A stretch of DNA of 64,000 nucleotides from SHVZ01 sp041906305 (lineage in GTDB: Bacteria; Pseudomonadota; Alphaproteobacteria; SHVZ01). The notes beneath the pieces were generated by a model, which saw only the letters and a list, made by a program, of their open reading frames with translations, ran no database searches and was not told where the DNA came from. A program made the translations under genes and the position numbers. Below, piece by piece: positions 34,289 through 42,519 of this stretch (position 1 is the first letter of the stretch; the number at the start of each line of letters is the position of its first letter). The stretch is taken from NCBI GenBank assembly GCA_041906305.1, contig JAYRJL010000002.1, forward strand, positions 744,001-808,000, in the 5' to 3' direction.

Positions 34289-36390
34289 GCCCCGCACCAA
34301 CTCCGCCAGGCGGCGCGGAACGCCTCGCCGCGCGCCTGGCCGTAAGCCTCGCGGTCGCCCAGGCGCGATGACTGGGCCTGTCCGCGGAGCGATGCGCGGA
34401 TCCTCGCCAGGCCGTCGATGTCGGCGGCGAGCCTCGTGGCGCGCGCGACGTAGTCCGCCTCGTCGGTGGCGATCCCCTCGACGAAGCCGACGGAGGACAG
34501 AAGCGCCATGCTGTAGCGCCCGGCCATGCGGTCGCCCGCAATCGTCACCACCGGCACGCCCATCCACAGCGCCTCGCAGGTCGTGGTAACGCCGCCGTAG
34601 GGTACGGGATCGAGCGCGATATCGATCTCATTGAGGAAGTTCAGGTGATCGAGGAAGCCGGAGGTCCAGGGCCGAAGCTCGACCCGATCGGCGCCGACGC
34701 CCGCTCGATCGAAAAGACGGGCGAAATGTGCCTTCACCCGCTCTTCCGAGAAGCCGCGGCCTTTGACGACGAGCTTCGCATCGGGCACCGCGTGCAGAAC
34801 CTTGGCCCACAGCGCCACGGTCGACGGCGTGATCTTCACCAGCGCGTTGGTCGAGCCAAAGGTGACCCGCCGGTTCGCAAGCACGGGCAGCGGCCCGACC
34901 GGCGGCAGGTCGACCAGCGGATCGTAGCAATAGGCGAGCGGAATCCTGAGCACACGCTCGCTGAAGTGGGCGTCATGCGCCGGCGGCGTCAGCAACGGAT
35001 CGCCGATGATCCACTCGGCGGCGGTCGAGCCCGAGGTCCCGAGTGCCAGATCGAGGATCTGCACCGGCGCCGGGCGCCGGGCGACCGCCGGAAAGCGCGG
35101 CCCCCCGAGATGCCCCACCACGTCGACCAGCACGTCGATGCGATCGCGGAGGATCAGATCGGCCAGGCCTGCGTCGTCGAACCTGGTCGTGATCCGCCAG
35201 CCGTCGCTCGCCAGCCGGTAGCGCCTAGTGTAGCCGTCCTCCTGATCCGCCGGGATGTCGGAGTAGACGATCACCTCGATGCGGTGCGCGCGCCGGTCCA
35301 GCCCCTCGAAGCCCGGCAACGCGACGAAGGCGTGCGTGTTGCCGCGCAGATTGGGTCCGCCGATCACGCCGACGCGGATCGGCCGATCAGGATCGCGCGC
35401 ATTGGCGAAGCGGGGCAGCACGACGGGCGGCAGATGCTTCCGGCACCAGTCTTCTCGGATCTTCCGGATCGCCGCACCGTCGAGACCGGGATCGAACACC
35501 AGCGCGGATAGGATCGCGCGATTGGCTTCAGGGTGGTCGGGACGCTGTACCAGGATCTGGCGATTGGCCCAGTTGGCTCGATCGAGGAGGCCGAGAAAGT
35601 TCAGCAGGACGGCGAGCGGGATCAGCGCGTCCAGGAAACCCGGTCGCAGCATGGCGGCGCGCTCGTAGGCCGCTACCGCGGCCTCGATCCGGTTCAGGTT
35701 CTGCAGGGCCGAGCCCAGGTTGAACCAGGTGTCGCTCCGCGCCGGCTCGGCAGCGAGCGCGCGCCGGTAGCTCCGCGCCGCGGCAGGCAGGCGTCCGGCA
35801 CGCTGCTCGGCGGTGCCGAGGTTGTTGTGGGCGTCGGCGAGGTCGGGCTGCACCCAGGTCGCACGCGTCCATGCCTCTGCCGAGGACACAAGAGCGCCGA
35901 GATTGACCCAGGCCCCGCCGATCGCCGGATCGAGGGCGAGCGCACGCCGATAGGCGTCGGCGCGCCCATGGCGCTGACCGGCCTCGGCCCAGCACAGCGC
36001 TCGCTCGCTCGCGAGCGAGGCTTCACCGGGTGCCAGGCGGGAAGCGGCAACATAGGAGCGATCGGCGGCATCGGCGTCGCCAAGCCGCTTCAGCACCCGC
36101 GCCAGGCGCACATGGGATTCCAGCCGGCCCGGACGGAGCGCGACCGCCCGGCCCCACGCGGACGCCGCGCTGGGCCAATGGTCGAGCGCCTCCTCTGCCA
36201 TTGCCAGCCCTTCCCAGGCGGGCGCGGACTTGGGTGCGAGCATCGTCGCGCGCCGTATCGGCACTGTCGCCGGCGCGACCTCGCCACGCGCTGCGAGGGT
36301 GAAGCCGAGCCTGAGCCAGCCCTCCGCCGCCGCAGGAACCTCGGCAAGCGCGCACCTCAACGGCCGCGGATCGAGACCGGCGCCCGTCAC
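34285..36390 (-). CDS. TPR plus O-GlcNAc-transferase-like (SPINDLY/FlmG type) glycosyltransferase, copy 1
   Basis: Putative protein O-glycosyltransferase, 701 residues. TPR repeats cover about residues 15-310 (for example WVNLGALVSSAEAW and AHNNLGTAEQRAGRL) and would bind the acceptor. The glycosyltransferase 41-like part covers about 330-690: RPAPVQILDLALG, FGSTNALVKITPSTVALWAKVL (Lys equivalent to the UDP-binding lysine of OGT) and DIALDPVPYGGVTTTCEALWMGVPVVTIAG. The residue aligned by eye with the OGT active-site histidine near the start of the domain appears not to be His. GTG start at 36390 overlaps the upstream stop (GTGA). The stop shares CTAG with the convergent sulfatase. Confidence 0.85.
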   Translation of the reverse strand: MTGAGLDPRPLRCALAEVPAAAEGWLRLGFTLAARGEVAPATVPIRRATMLAPKSAPAWEGLAMAEEALDHWPSAASAWGRAVALRPGRLESHVRLARVLKRLGDADAADRSYVAASRLAPGEASLASERALCWAEAGQRHGRADAYRRALALDPAIGGAWVNLGALVSSAEAWTRATWVQPDLADAHNNLGTAEQRAGRLPAAARSYRRALAAEPARSDTWFNLGSALQNLNRIEAAVAAYERAAMLRPGFLDALIPLAVLLNFLGLLDRANWANRQILVQRPDHPEANRAILSALVFDPGLDGAAIRKIREDWCRKHLPPVVLPRFANARDPDRPIRVGVIGGPNLRGNTHAFVALPGFEGLDRRAHRIEVIVYSDIPADQEDGYTRRYRLASDGWRITTRFDDAGLADLILRDRIDVLVDVVGHLGGPRFPAVARRPAPVQILDLALGTSGSTAAEWIIGDPLLTPPAHDAHFSERVLRIPLAYCYDPLVDLPPVGPLPVLANRRVTFGSTNALVKITPSTVALWAKVLHAVPDAKLVVKGRGFSEERVKAHFARLFDRAGVGADRVELRPWTSGFLDHLNFLNEIDIALDPVPYGGVTTTCEALWMGVPVVTIAGDRMAGRYSMALLSSVGFVEGIATDEADYVARATRLAADIDGLARIRASLRGQAQSSRLGDREAYGQARGEAFRAAWRSWCGA

Positions 36391-38291
36391 GCGGACCAGC
36401 TCCGCCACATGCGCCGATAGGCGCCTTCGACCGCGCGCGCGAAGGCGGGACCGTTGCAAAGCCGGGAAGAAGCCATGCGCTGGCGCAGTGTCGCGCGCAG
36501 GACCGCGAGCTCGCCGAGATCCTTGGCGAGACCGGCCGCGCGTTCGACATAGGTGTCGACATCGGCGGCTGCGAGTTCCGGCAGACCCACCGCCTCAAGG
36601 AAGGCGCCGCCGTAGCGGCCGAGCACGCGGTCGCCCATCAGGCTCACCACCGGCAGGCCCATCCACAGCGCCTCGCACGTGCTGATCACGCCGCCATAGG
36701 GAAAGGTGTCGAGCGCGATGTCGATCTCGCGGAAGATCGCCTGATGCTCCGCCTGGGTCGCGGTCCAGCCGCGCAGGTCGATGCGGTCCGGATGGATGTT
36801 GCGGTCGGCGAAGAAGGCGAGCAGCCGTTCCGCGACCGCCGGATCGGCGAATGCCTTAGCCTTCAGGATCAGGCGCGAATTGCCGACGTGCCCGAGCACG
36901 TTGGCCCAGGCTTCGAGACAGCGCCGCGACAGCTTGGCCGGCTGGTTCAGGCTTCCGAACGTGACATGACCCCTGGCCCTCGCCGGCAGGGGCGAAACCT
37001 CGGGCGTCGTCCCCAGCGGGTCATAGACGAAGGCGAGGTCGGTCTTCTCGATGCGTTCGGAGAAATGCCCCTCGACTTCCTTGGGCGTCAGGCGCCCATC
37101 GCCGATCGCCCAGCCGATCGAGTCGAGCCCGAAACTCCCCATCAGCAGCATGTTGACCTGTACCGGCGCCGGCTTGTGCGCGAGCGCCAGGAGCCTTGAG
37201 CCGGTCGGATATCCCAGGATATCGACCGCGATGTCGATGCGGTCCGCCCGGATCCTTCGCGCCAACGCCTCGTCCGAAAGGCCATGGGTGACGTGGAAGG
37301 TGGAGGCCGCGCGAAAGCGCTCGGTGACCGCGTCTTCGGCGGGCGGCGGCAGATCCGAATAGCAGACGATCTCGAAGCTCCGCCGATCGTGGGATTCGAC
37401 CAGCGGCAGGATCGATACGGCGGCGGTATGGAGACGGAGCGCATCGGCGCCGACATAGGCGACACGGAACTTCCGGTCTGGGTCTCGACGATCGGGATAG
37501 GTAAGAGGCGCCAGCGCCGGCAGCTTAGCGGCCAATGGCCGCGCGTAGAGCGCATCGAAGCGGCGGCAGAGCGCGAGCTCGTCCCGGCCCGTCGCGGTGT
37601 CGAGCAAGCGAGTGAGATTGATCAGGTTGGCGAGGATTCCGGGCTTTTCCGGCTGGAGCCCATGCGCCCGCCGCATCGATCCGGCCGCCGCCTCCGCCTC
37701 TCCGCGCGCGTGATGCACGGTGGCGAGGTTGAGCCACGACGGACCGCTGCCCGGGACCAACGCCAGCGCCTGGCGGTAGGCGGCGCTCGCCTCGTCGAAG
37801 CGCCCCTGCGCCCGGCGGGCGTTAGCGAGGTTGTAGTGCGCGTCGGCATAGTCGCGCCGGATCGTCAGCGCCGAACGCAGGCTGCGGACGGCACCGTCGA
37901 GATCGCCGGCTCCTTCGAGCGCGACGCCGAGATTGTTGTGGGCCTCCGGCATCATCGGCGCCCGCCGGACCGCTTCGCGGTAAGCCTGCAGCGCCTCCGC
38001 CGATCGTCCGAGGGCGCCGAGCGCGTTGCCCAGGTTGATGTGAAACTCGCCTCGCTTCTGCCCGAGCGATTCCGCCTTGGCGGCGGCCGCACCGATGAGC
38101 GCTACCGCACGCTCGGCATCGCCTTTCCTCAGGGAGATCAGGCCGAGGAGGTGAAGAACGTCCGGATGGTCCGGCAAGGCTGCGCTTGCCGCGGACAAGG
38201 CGCGCTCGGCCGCATCGAGCCGGCCCTCCCCGAGAGCGCGGTGTCCTTCGTGCAGGAGCGCTTCCGCTTCGGTCACGGGGAAACGCACCAT
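36387..38291 (-). CDS. TPR plus O-GlcNAc-transferase-like glycosyltransferase, copy 2
   Basis: 634 residues. Six or so TPR repeats lie in about 5-240 (FHINLGNALGALGRSAEALQAYREA; AHNNLGVALEGAGDLDGAVRSLR). The transferase part covers about 275-630: KPAPVQVNMLLMG, FGSLNQPAKLSRRCLEAWANVL and DIALDTFPYGGVISTCEALWMGLPVVSLMG. The ATG at 38291 overlaps the upstream gene by 19 bases; the long in-frame extension to 38558 is Arg-rich and lies within the neighbour. It is the middle member of a three-gene operon of related enzymes. Confidence 0.85.
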   Translation of the reverse strand: MVRFPVTEAEALLHEGHRALGEGRLDAAERALSAASAALPDHPDVLHLLGLISLRKGDAERAVALIGAAAAKAESLGQKRGEFHINLGNALGALGRSAEALQAYREAVRRAPMMPEAHNNLGVALEGAGDLDGAVRSLRSALTIRRDYADAHYNLANARRAQGRFDEASAAYRQALALVPGSGPSWLNLATVHHARGEAEAAAGSMRRAHGLQPEKPGILANLINLTRLLDTATGRDELALCRRFDALYARPLAAKLPALAPLTYPDRRDPDRKFRVAYVGADALRLHTAAVSILPLVESHDRRSFEIVCYSDLPPPAEDAVTERFRAASTFHVTHGLSDEALARRIRADRIDIAVDILGYPTGSRLLALAHKPAPVQVNMLLMGSFGLDSIGWAIGDGRLTPKEVEGHFSERIEKTDLAFVYDPLGTTPEVSPLPARARGHVTFGSLNQPAKLSRRCLEAWANVLGHVGNSRLILKAKAFADPAVAERLLAFFADRNIHPDRIDLRGWTATQAEHQAIFREIDIALDTFPYGGVISTCEALWMGLPVVSLMGDRVLGRYGGAFLEAVGLPELAAADVDTYVERAAGLAKDLGELAVLRATLRQRMASSRLCNGPAFARAVEGAYRRMWRSWSA

Positions 38292-40240
38292 TGGCGCCAG
38301 GCATAGCGGAACGCATCCTCGAACGCGCGAACGTGAGCGGACGCGTCGCACAGCGGCGACGAAAGAAGGCGGCCGCGAAGCTCGGTCCTGAGCTTCGTGC
38401 GGCGCGGCAGGTCGGCGGCGAGCGAGATCGCCGCCGCGACGTAGCCGTCGTCGTCGGCAGCGGCCAGATCTGCGAGGCCGACCCGAGTCAGCGTGTCCAG
38501 GCCGACGCGGGCGATGAAGCGGTCGCCGATCCGGGTCACGACCGGCACGCCCATCCACAAGGACTCGAAGGTCGTGGTCGACCCGTTGAACGGAAACGGA
38601 TCGAGCGCCACGTCGAGGCGGTGAAACTCCGAGAGGTGACCGAAGCGCGAGATCTGGTCGCCTTCGAGCAGAACACGATCAGGCCCGATGCCGTGTTCGG
38701 CGAAAAGAGCACGATACCGCGACGCGGTCGCCGGATCGCCGAAACGCCGGCCGTTCCGGAGCAGCAACCGTGATCCCGGTACCGACCTCAGCACGCGCGA
38801 CCAGAGGGCCGTCACCTCCGGTGTGACCTTCGCCGGGTTGTTGAAGGACCCGAAGGTCACGATGCCCGTGTCGCGCGACGGTGGCGTCCCCGTCGGCGGC
38901 GCCTCGTCGATCGCCGAATGCAGATACAGGTTCGGCACGCGCAGAAGCTGCTCGGTGAACGCCTCGCCGGCCACGGGGGAAGGACGCACGGGAGGATGAA
39001 GGATATCGTCGGTGACCCACCAGTCGACGGTGCGAAGGCCGGTCGACCCGATCGCATAGAGGGATACGACCACCGGCGCGGGCTTGTATGCCAGGGGCAC
39101 CGCCGAGTTGTAGGCGGTGTGAGGCGCGAGTGCGATCAGCACGTCGATGCGGTCGTCCCGTATCGCTTTCGCGACGGCTGAGGAACCGGCCGATGCAAGG
39201 TCCCGGAATCCGTCCGCCCGGGCCTTGAAGCGATGGGTCATTTCGTCGACCAGGGGACTGGTCGAATAGAGGAAGACCTCGAAACGGCCGCGGTCATGGT
39301 TGCCGATCAGGCCTTCGGCATTCCAGGCAACCGGATGGACGCGCAGGTCGCCGGAAAGATATCCGAGGCGGAGCCGTCGCTCCGGTTCACGGCCATTGGC
39401 GAAGGCCGCGACCGCTGTCGGCATCCGTGCCGCCCAGGCGCGCTGAGCGGCAGCGAGAGTGGCGTTGGTGGAGTGCGCGTCATAGGCGAGCGCGAACAGA
39501 AGATTGCTGCCGGCGTCGTGATAGTCGGGCCGGATCGCGATGGCGCGTCGGAACGACGGCAGCGCCCCATGCGCATCGCCCTCGGCGACCCGCGCGTTGC
39601 CGAGCATGTCGTGGGCCTCGGCATTGGCCGGCGCCAGGCTCAATGCCTTTCTCAGCGCTTGCAGGCTCTGGCCGATGCGACCTTCCCAGGAATAGGCGCC
39701 GCCCAGGTTGCGCCACGCGTCGACCGCGAGCGGAGCGAGCGCCAGCGCTCGCCGGAATCGGAGAATCGCCGGCGGCAGCACGCCCACCCGCATGGCGACC
39801 GCCCCCAGGTTGTTGTGGGCCTCGCCCGACTGAGGCGCCAGGGCGAGCGCACGACGCATCTCGCGGCCGGCGCCGGGGTCGCGGCGATCGGCGAGGACGC
39901 CGCCGAGATTGAGCCGCGGCTCCATCGCCAGCGGATCGATACGCAGTGCGCGCCTGAACCAGGTGGACGCCTCCGCGTCTCGGCCGAGCAGCCGGAGCAT
40001 GACGCCGAGCGTGTTGATGAACAGCCCGCGTTGCGCCTCTCCGGCGACGGCTCGGCGGGCCATCGTCAGCGAATCTCCGCCGATGCCGGCGCGGCACCCG
40101 ATCGCCGCCAGCATATGGACGACCTCGGTGTTGTCCGGCGCCAGCTTCAGAAGGCTGCGGCACACGGCATCCGCCTCCTTGAGCCGCCCCTCTCGGAACA
40201 TCCTGAGGGCGTGGGCGAAGGTGGTGTCGATGAGGGCCAT
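38273..40240 (-). CDS. TPR plus O-GlcNAc-transferase-like glycosyltransferase, copy 3
   Basis: 655 residues and first in the operon. TPR repeats lie in about 1-255 (AHNNLGAVAMRVGVLPPAILRFRRA). The transferase region is about 285-650: LGYLSGDLRVHPVAWN, whose histidine aligns with the catalytic-site His of OGT, FGSFNNPAKVTPEVTALWSRVL, and DVALDPFPFNGSTTTFESLWMGVPVV (PFPFNGSTTT where copies 1 and 2 have PYGG). ATG at 40240 is preferred over a GTG at 40258. Divergent from the nucleotide-sugar operon that starts at 40401, which suggests that operon supplies the donor. Confidence 0.85.
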   Translation of the reverse strand: MALIDTTFAHALRMFREGRLKEADAVCRSLLKLAPDNTEVVHMLAAIGCRAGIGGDSLTMARRAVAGEAQRGLFINTLGVMLRLLGRDAEASTWFRRALRIDPLAMEPRLNLGGVLADRRDPGAGREMRRALALAPQSGEAHNNLGAVAMRVGVLPPAILRFRRALALAPLAVDAWRNLGGAYSWEGRIGQSLQALRKALSLAPANAEAHDMLGNARVAEGDAHGALPSFRRAIAIRPDYHDAGSNLLFALAYDAHSTNATLAAAQRAWAARMPTAVAAFANGREPERRLRLGYLSGDLRVHPVAWNAEGLIGNHDRGRFEVFLYSTSPLVDEMTHRFKARADGFRDLASAGSSAVAKAIRDDRIDVLIALAPHTAYNSAVPLAYKPAPVVVSLYAIGSTGLRTVDWWVTDDILHPPVRPSPVAGEAFTEQLLRVPNLYLHSAIDEAPPTGTPPSRDTGIVTFGSFNNPAKVTPEVTALWSRVLRSVPGSRLLLRNGRRFGDPATASRYRALFAEHGIGPDRVLLEGDQISRFGHLSEFHRLDVALDPFPFNGSTTTFESLWMGVPVVTRIGDRFIARVGLDTLTRVGLADLAAADDDGYVAAAISLAADLPRRTKLRTELRGRLLSSPLCDASAHVRAFEDAFRYAWRQWCVSP

Positions 40241-40400
40241 GCCGGCGGGGCGCGTCACGAGTCGGGATATATCATCCGCGGGCGCTCGAGCCGAGCCGAG
40301 AACGGTCTTCGGAAGTGCCGAATCACCCGATGATTACAAAGTCCTGTACGCCTTTGCGGGGCAATGGTAGGAGGGTCGCGGACGAACCAGAAAGCCTGCC

Positions 40401-41366
40401 ATGGAGCCGAGTTCGAGCCCGTCGCCCAAAGACCTCCAGAGAATCTACCGGTCGCTGCAGCTGATCCGCCGCGCCGAGGAGGAGGTCGCCAGAATCTACC
40501 CGTCGGACAAGATCAAGAGTCCCGTCCACCTGTCGATCGGCCAGGAATCGGTCGCGGTCGGCGTCTGCGACGTGCTGAAGCGCAGCGATGCGGTCAGCGG
40601 GACCTATCGCGGTCACGCCTCCTACCTCGCCAAGGGCGGCCCGCTCTCGGGCATGCTCGCCGAGATGTTCGGCAAGGCCACCGGCGCCGCGCGCGGCAAG
40701 GGCGGGTCGATGCACCTGGTCGAGCCGAACGTGAACGTCATCGGCTCCTCCGCCGTCGTCGGCACGACCATCCCGATCGCCGCCGGCTGGGCCCTGGCCC
40801 AGAAGCTGCGCAAGACCGGGAACGTGGTCGCCGCGTTCTTCGGCGACGGAGCGACTGAGGAAGGTTGCTTCTACGAGACGCTGAACTTCGCGTCGCTCCA
40901 CAAGCTTCCTATCCTGTTCGTCTGCGAGAACAACGGTTTCGCCATCTACACCGGCCTCGCCAAGCGCTGGGCGAGCGGCAAGCTGTGCGAGCGCGTCTCG
41001 ACCTTCGACATCCCGACCTTCCGCATCGAGGACGGCGACGTCTTCTCGATCCGCAACGTCACCGAATGGGCGGTCGACTACATGCGCAAGGGCGAAGGTC
41101 CGGTGTTCATGGAGTGCCTGACCTATCGGTGGCTCGAGCATGTCGGCCCGAACGAGGACTTCGACTTCGGGCACCGCGGCAAGCACGAGCTGGCGCCGTG
41201 GGTCGAGAACGATCAGGTGAAGCGCGTCGGCGAGATGCTGGACGCCAAGACCCGCGCGCGGATCGACAAGTCGGTGGAGAAGGAAATCGCGGACGCGGTT
41301 GCGTTCGCCGACAAGAGTCCCTTCCCCGCGCCGAAGGCGCTGATGGAGGACATCTATGCCGACTAG
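40401..41366 (+). CDS. Thiamine-diphosphate enzyme, dehydrogenase E1-alpha-like subunit
   Basis: 321 residues resembling the alpha subunit of branched/acetoin/pyruvate dehydrogenase E1. HLSIGQESVAVGVCDVL and GSMHLVEPNVNVIGSSAVVGTTIPIAAG are family blocks; the ThDP/Mg motif is GDGATEEGCFYETLNFASLHKLPILFVCENN (GDG to NN). The beta-like gene overlaps by 11 bases. No E2 or E3 gene follows; sugar nucleotide genes do. By analogy with E1-like pairs in some branched-sugar pathways it could add a two-carbon unit to a keto-sugar. That function is inference. Confidence 0.85.
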   Translation: MEPSSSPSPKDLQRIYRSLQLIRRAEEEVARIYPSDKIKSPVHLSIGQESVAVGVCDVLKRSDAVSGTYRGHASYLAKGGPLSGMLAEMFGKATGAARGKGGSMHLVEPNVNVIGSSAVVGTTIPIAAGWALAQKLRKTGNVVAAFFGDGATEEGCFYETLNFASLHKLPILFVCENNGFAIYTGLAKRWASGKLCERVSTFDIPTFRIEDGDVFSIRNVTEWAVDYMRKGEGPVFMECLTYRWLEHVGPNEDFDFGHRGKHELAPWVENDQVKRVGEMLDAKTRARIDKSVEKEIADAVAFADKSPFPAPKALMEDIYAD

Positions 41367-42516
41367 GGCGAAGCCCTCCAATGCCCTCTCCTCCAAAGCG
41401 AAGGCGTCCGCGCGCAAGCCGGCGAGCAAGGCGAAAGCGGCTTCCGGTGCCGAGAAGGTCGCCGGTGGCCGCCTGCTGCGCTACGTCGACGCGCTGCGCG
41501 AAGCGGTCGCGCAGGAGATGAAGCAGGATCCGTCCGTGTTCCTCTTCGGCCTCGACGTCGACGATCCCAAGGGCATCCAGGGATCCACGCTCGGCCTGCA
41601 GCAGGAGTTCGGTCCGAACCGCGTGTTCAACACGCCGCTGTCCGAGGACGGCATGACCGGCGTCGCCATCGGCGCCGCGATGGCCGGCATGCGGCCGATC
41701 CATGTCCATATCCGCATGGACTTCCTCATGCTGTGCATGAACCAGCTCGTGAACATGGCGGCCAAGTCGCACTACATGTACGGCGGCAACGTGAAGGTGC
41801 CGATCGTCGTGCGCAGCATGATCGGCAAGTCCTGGGGACAGGGCGCCCAGCACAGCCAAGGCCTGCACTCGATGTTCATGCACGTGCCGGGCTTGAAGGT
41901 CGTGGCGCCCTCGAATGCGCACGACGCCAAGGGCTGCCTGATCCAGGCGATCCGCGACAACAACCCGACGATCTTCGTCGAGCATCGCCTGCTCTACCCG
42001 ACCGAGGCCTATACGCCGAACGAGTCCTACACGGTGCCCTTCGGCAAGGCCCGCACCGTCGCCAAGGGATCGGACATTACGCTCGTCGGCGTGTCCAACA
42101 TGGTGGTCGAGTGCCTACGTGCGCACGAGCTGCTGGCGGATGCCGGCATTTCGGCCGAGGTGATCGATCCGATCACGCTGATGCCGCTCGACACGGACAC
42201 CATCATCAAGTCGGTGCGCCGGACCAAGCGACTGATGGTCGTCGACAATGCGTGGCTCACCTGCGGCGCATCGGCCGAGATCATCGCCCGCGTGGTCGAG
42301 GAGACCGGGCCTGAAAGCGGCATCCGCGTGCAGCGCATGGGCTTCGCGCCCACCACCTGCCCGACGACGCCGTCGCTCGAGCAGCTCTTCTATCCCAATC
42401 CCGCGACCATCGCCGAGGCGGCCTACGCGCTGGTCAAGCCGAAGGCGAAGCGCTGGAAGCCGGACCCGAAGAAGGCGCAGTTGGCATATCAGATGCAGTT
42501 TCGCGGACCCTTCTAG
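41356..42516 (+). CDS. Thiamine-diphosphate enzyme, dehydrogenase E1-beta/transketolase-like subunit
   Basis: 386 residues. The first about 40 residues are Lys/Ala-rich and low-complexity, not seen in ordinary E1-beta. The core has the ThDP-activating glutamate in PLSEDGMTGVAIG, the active-site His in GAQHSQGLHSMF, and the C-terminal transketolase domain (VIDPITLMPLDTDTI, LMVVDNAWLTCG). It completes an alpha2beta2 E1-like enzyme with the overlapping upstream gene. The end KKAQLAYQMQFRGPF shows no fused lipoyl domain. It is three bases from the ColD-like gene. Confidence 0.85.
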   Translation: MPTRAKPSNALSSKAKASARKPASKAKAASGAEKVAGGRLLRYVDALREAVAQEMKQDPSVFLFGLDVDDPKGIQGSTLGLQQEFGPNRVFNTPLSEDGMTGVAIGAAMAGMRPIHVHIRMDFLMLCMNQLVNMAAKSHYMYGGNVKVPIVVRSMIGKSWGQGAQHSQGLHSMFMHVPGLKVVAPSNAHDAKGCLIQAIRDNNPTIFVEHRLLYPTEAYTPNESYTVPFGKARTVAKGSDITLVGVSNMVVECLRAHELLADAGISAEVIDPITLMPLDTDTIIKSVRRTKRLMVVDNAWLTCGASAEIIARVVEETGPESGIRVQRMGFAPTTCPTTPSLEQLFYPNPATIAEAAYALVKPKAKRWKPDPKKAQLAYQMQFRGPF

Positions 42517-42519
42517 ATC

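Noticed and set aside
40401..42516. Ordinary pyruvate, acetoin or branched-chain dehydrogenase
   Set aside because: No E2, E3 or lipoyl domain gene is adjacent and the flanking genes are for sugar nucleotides.
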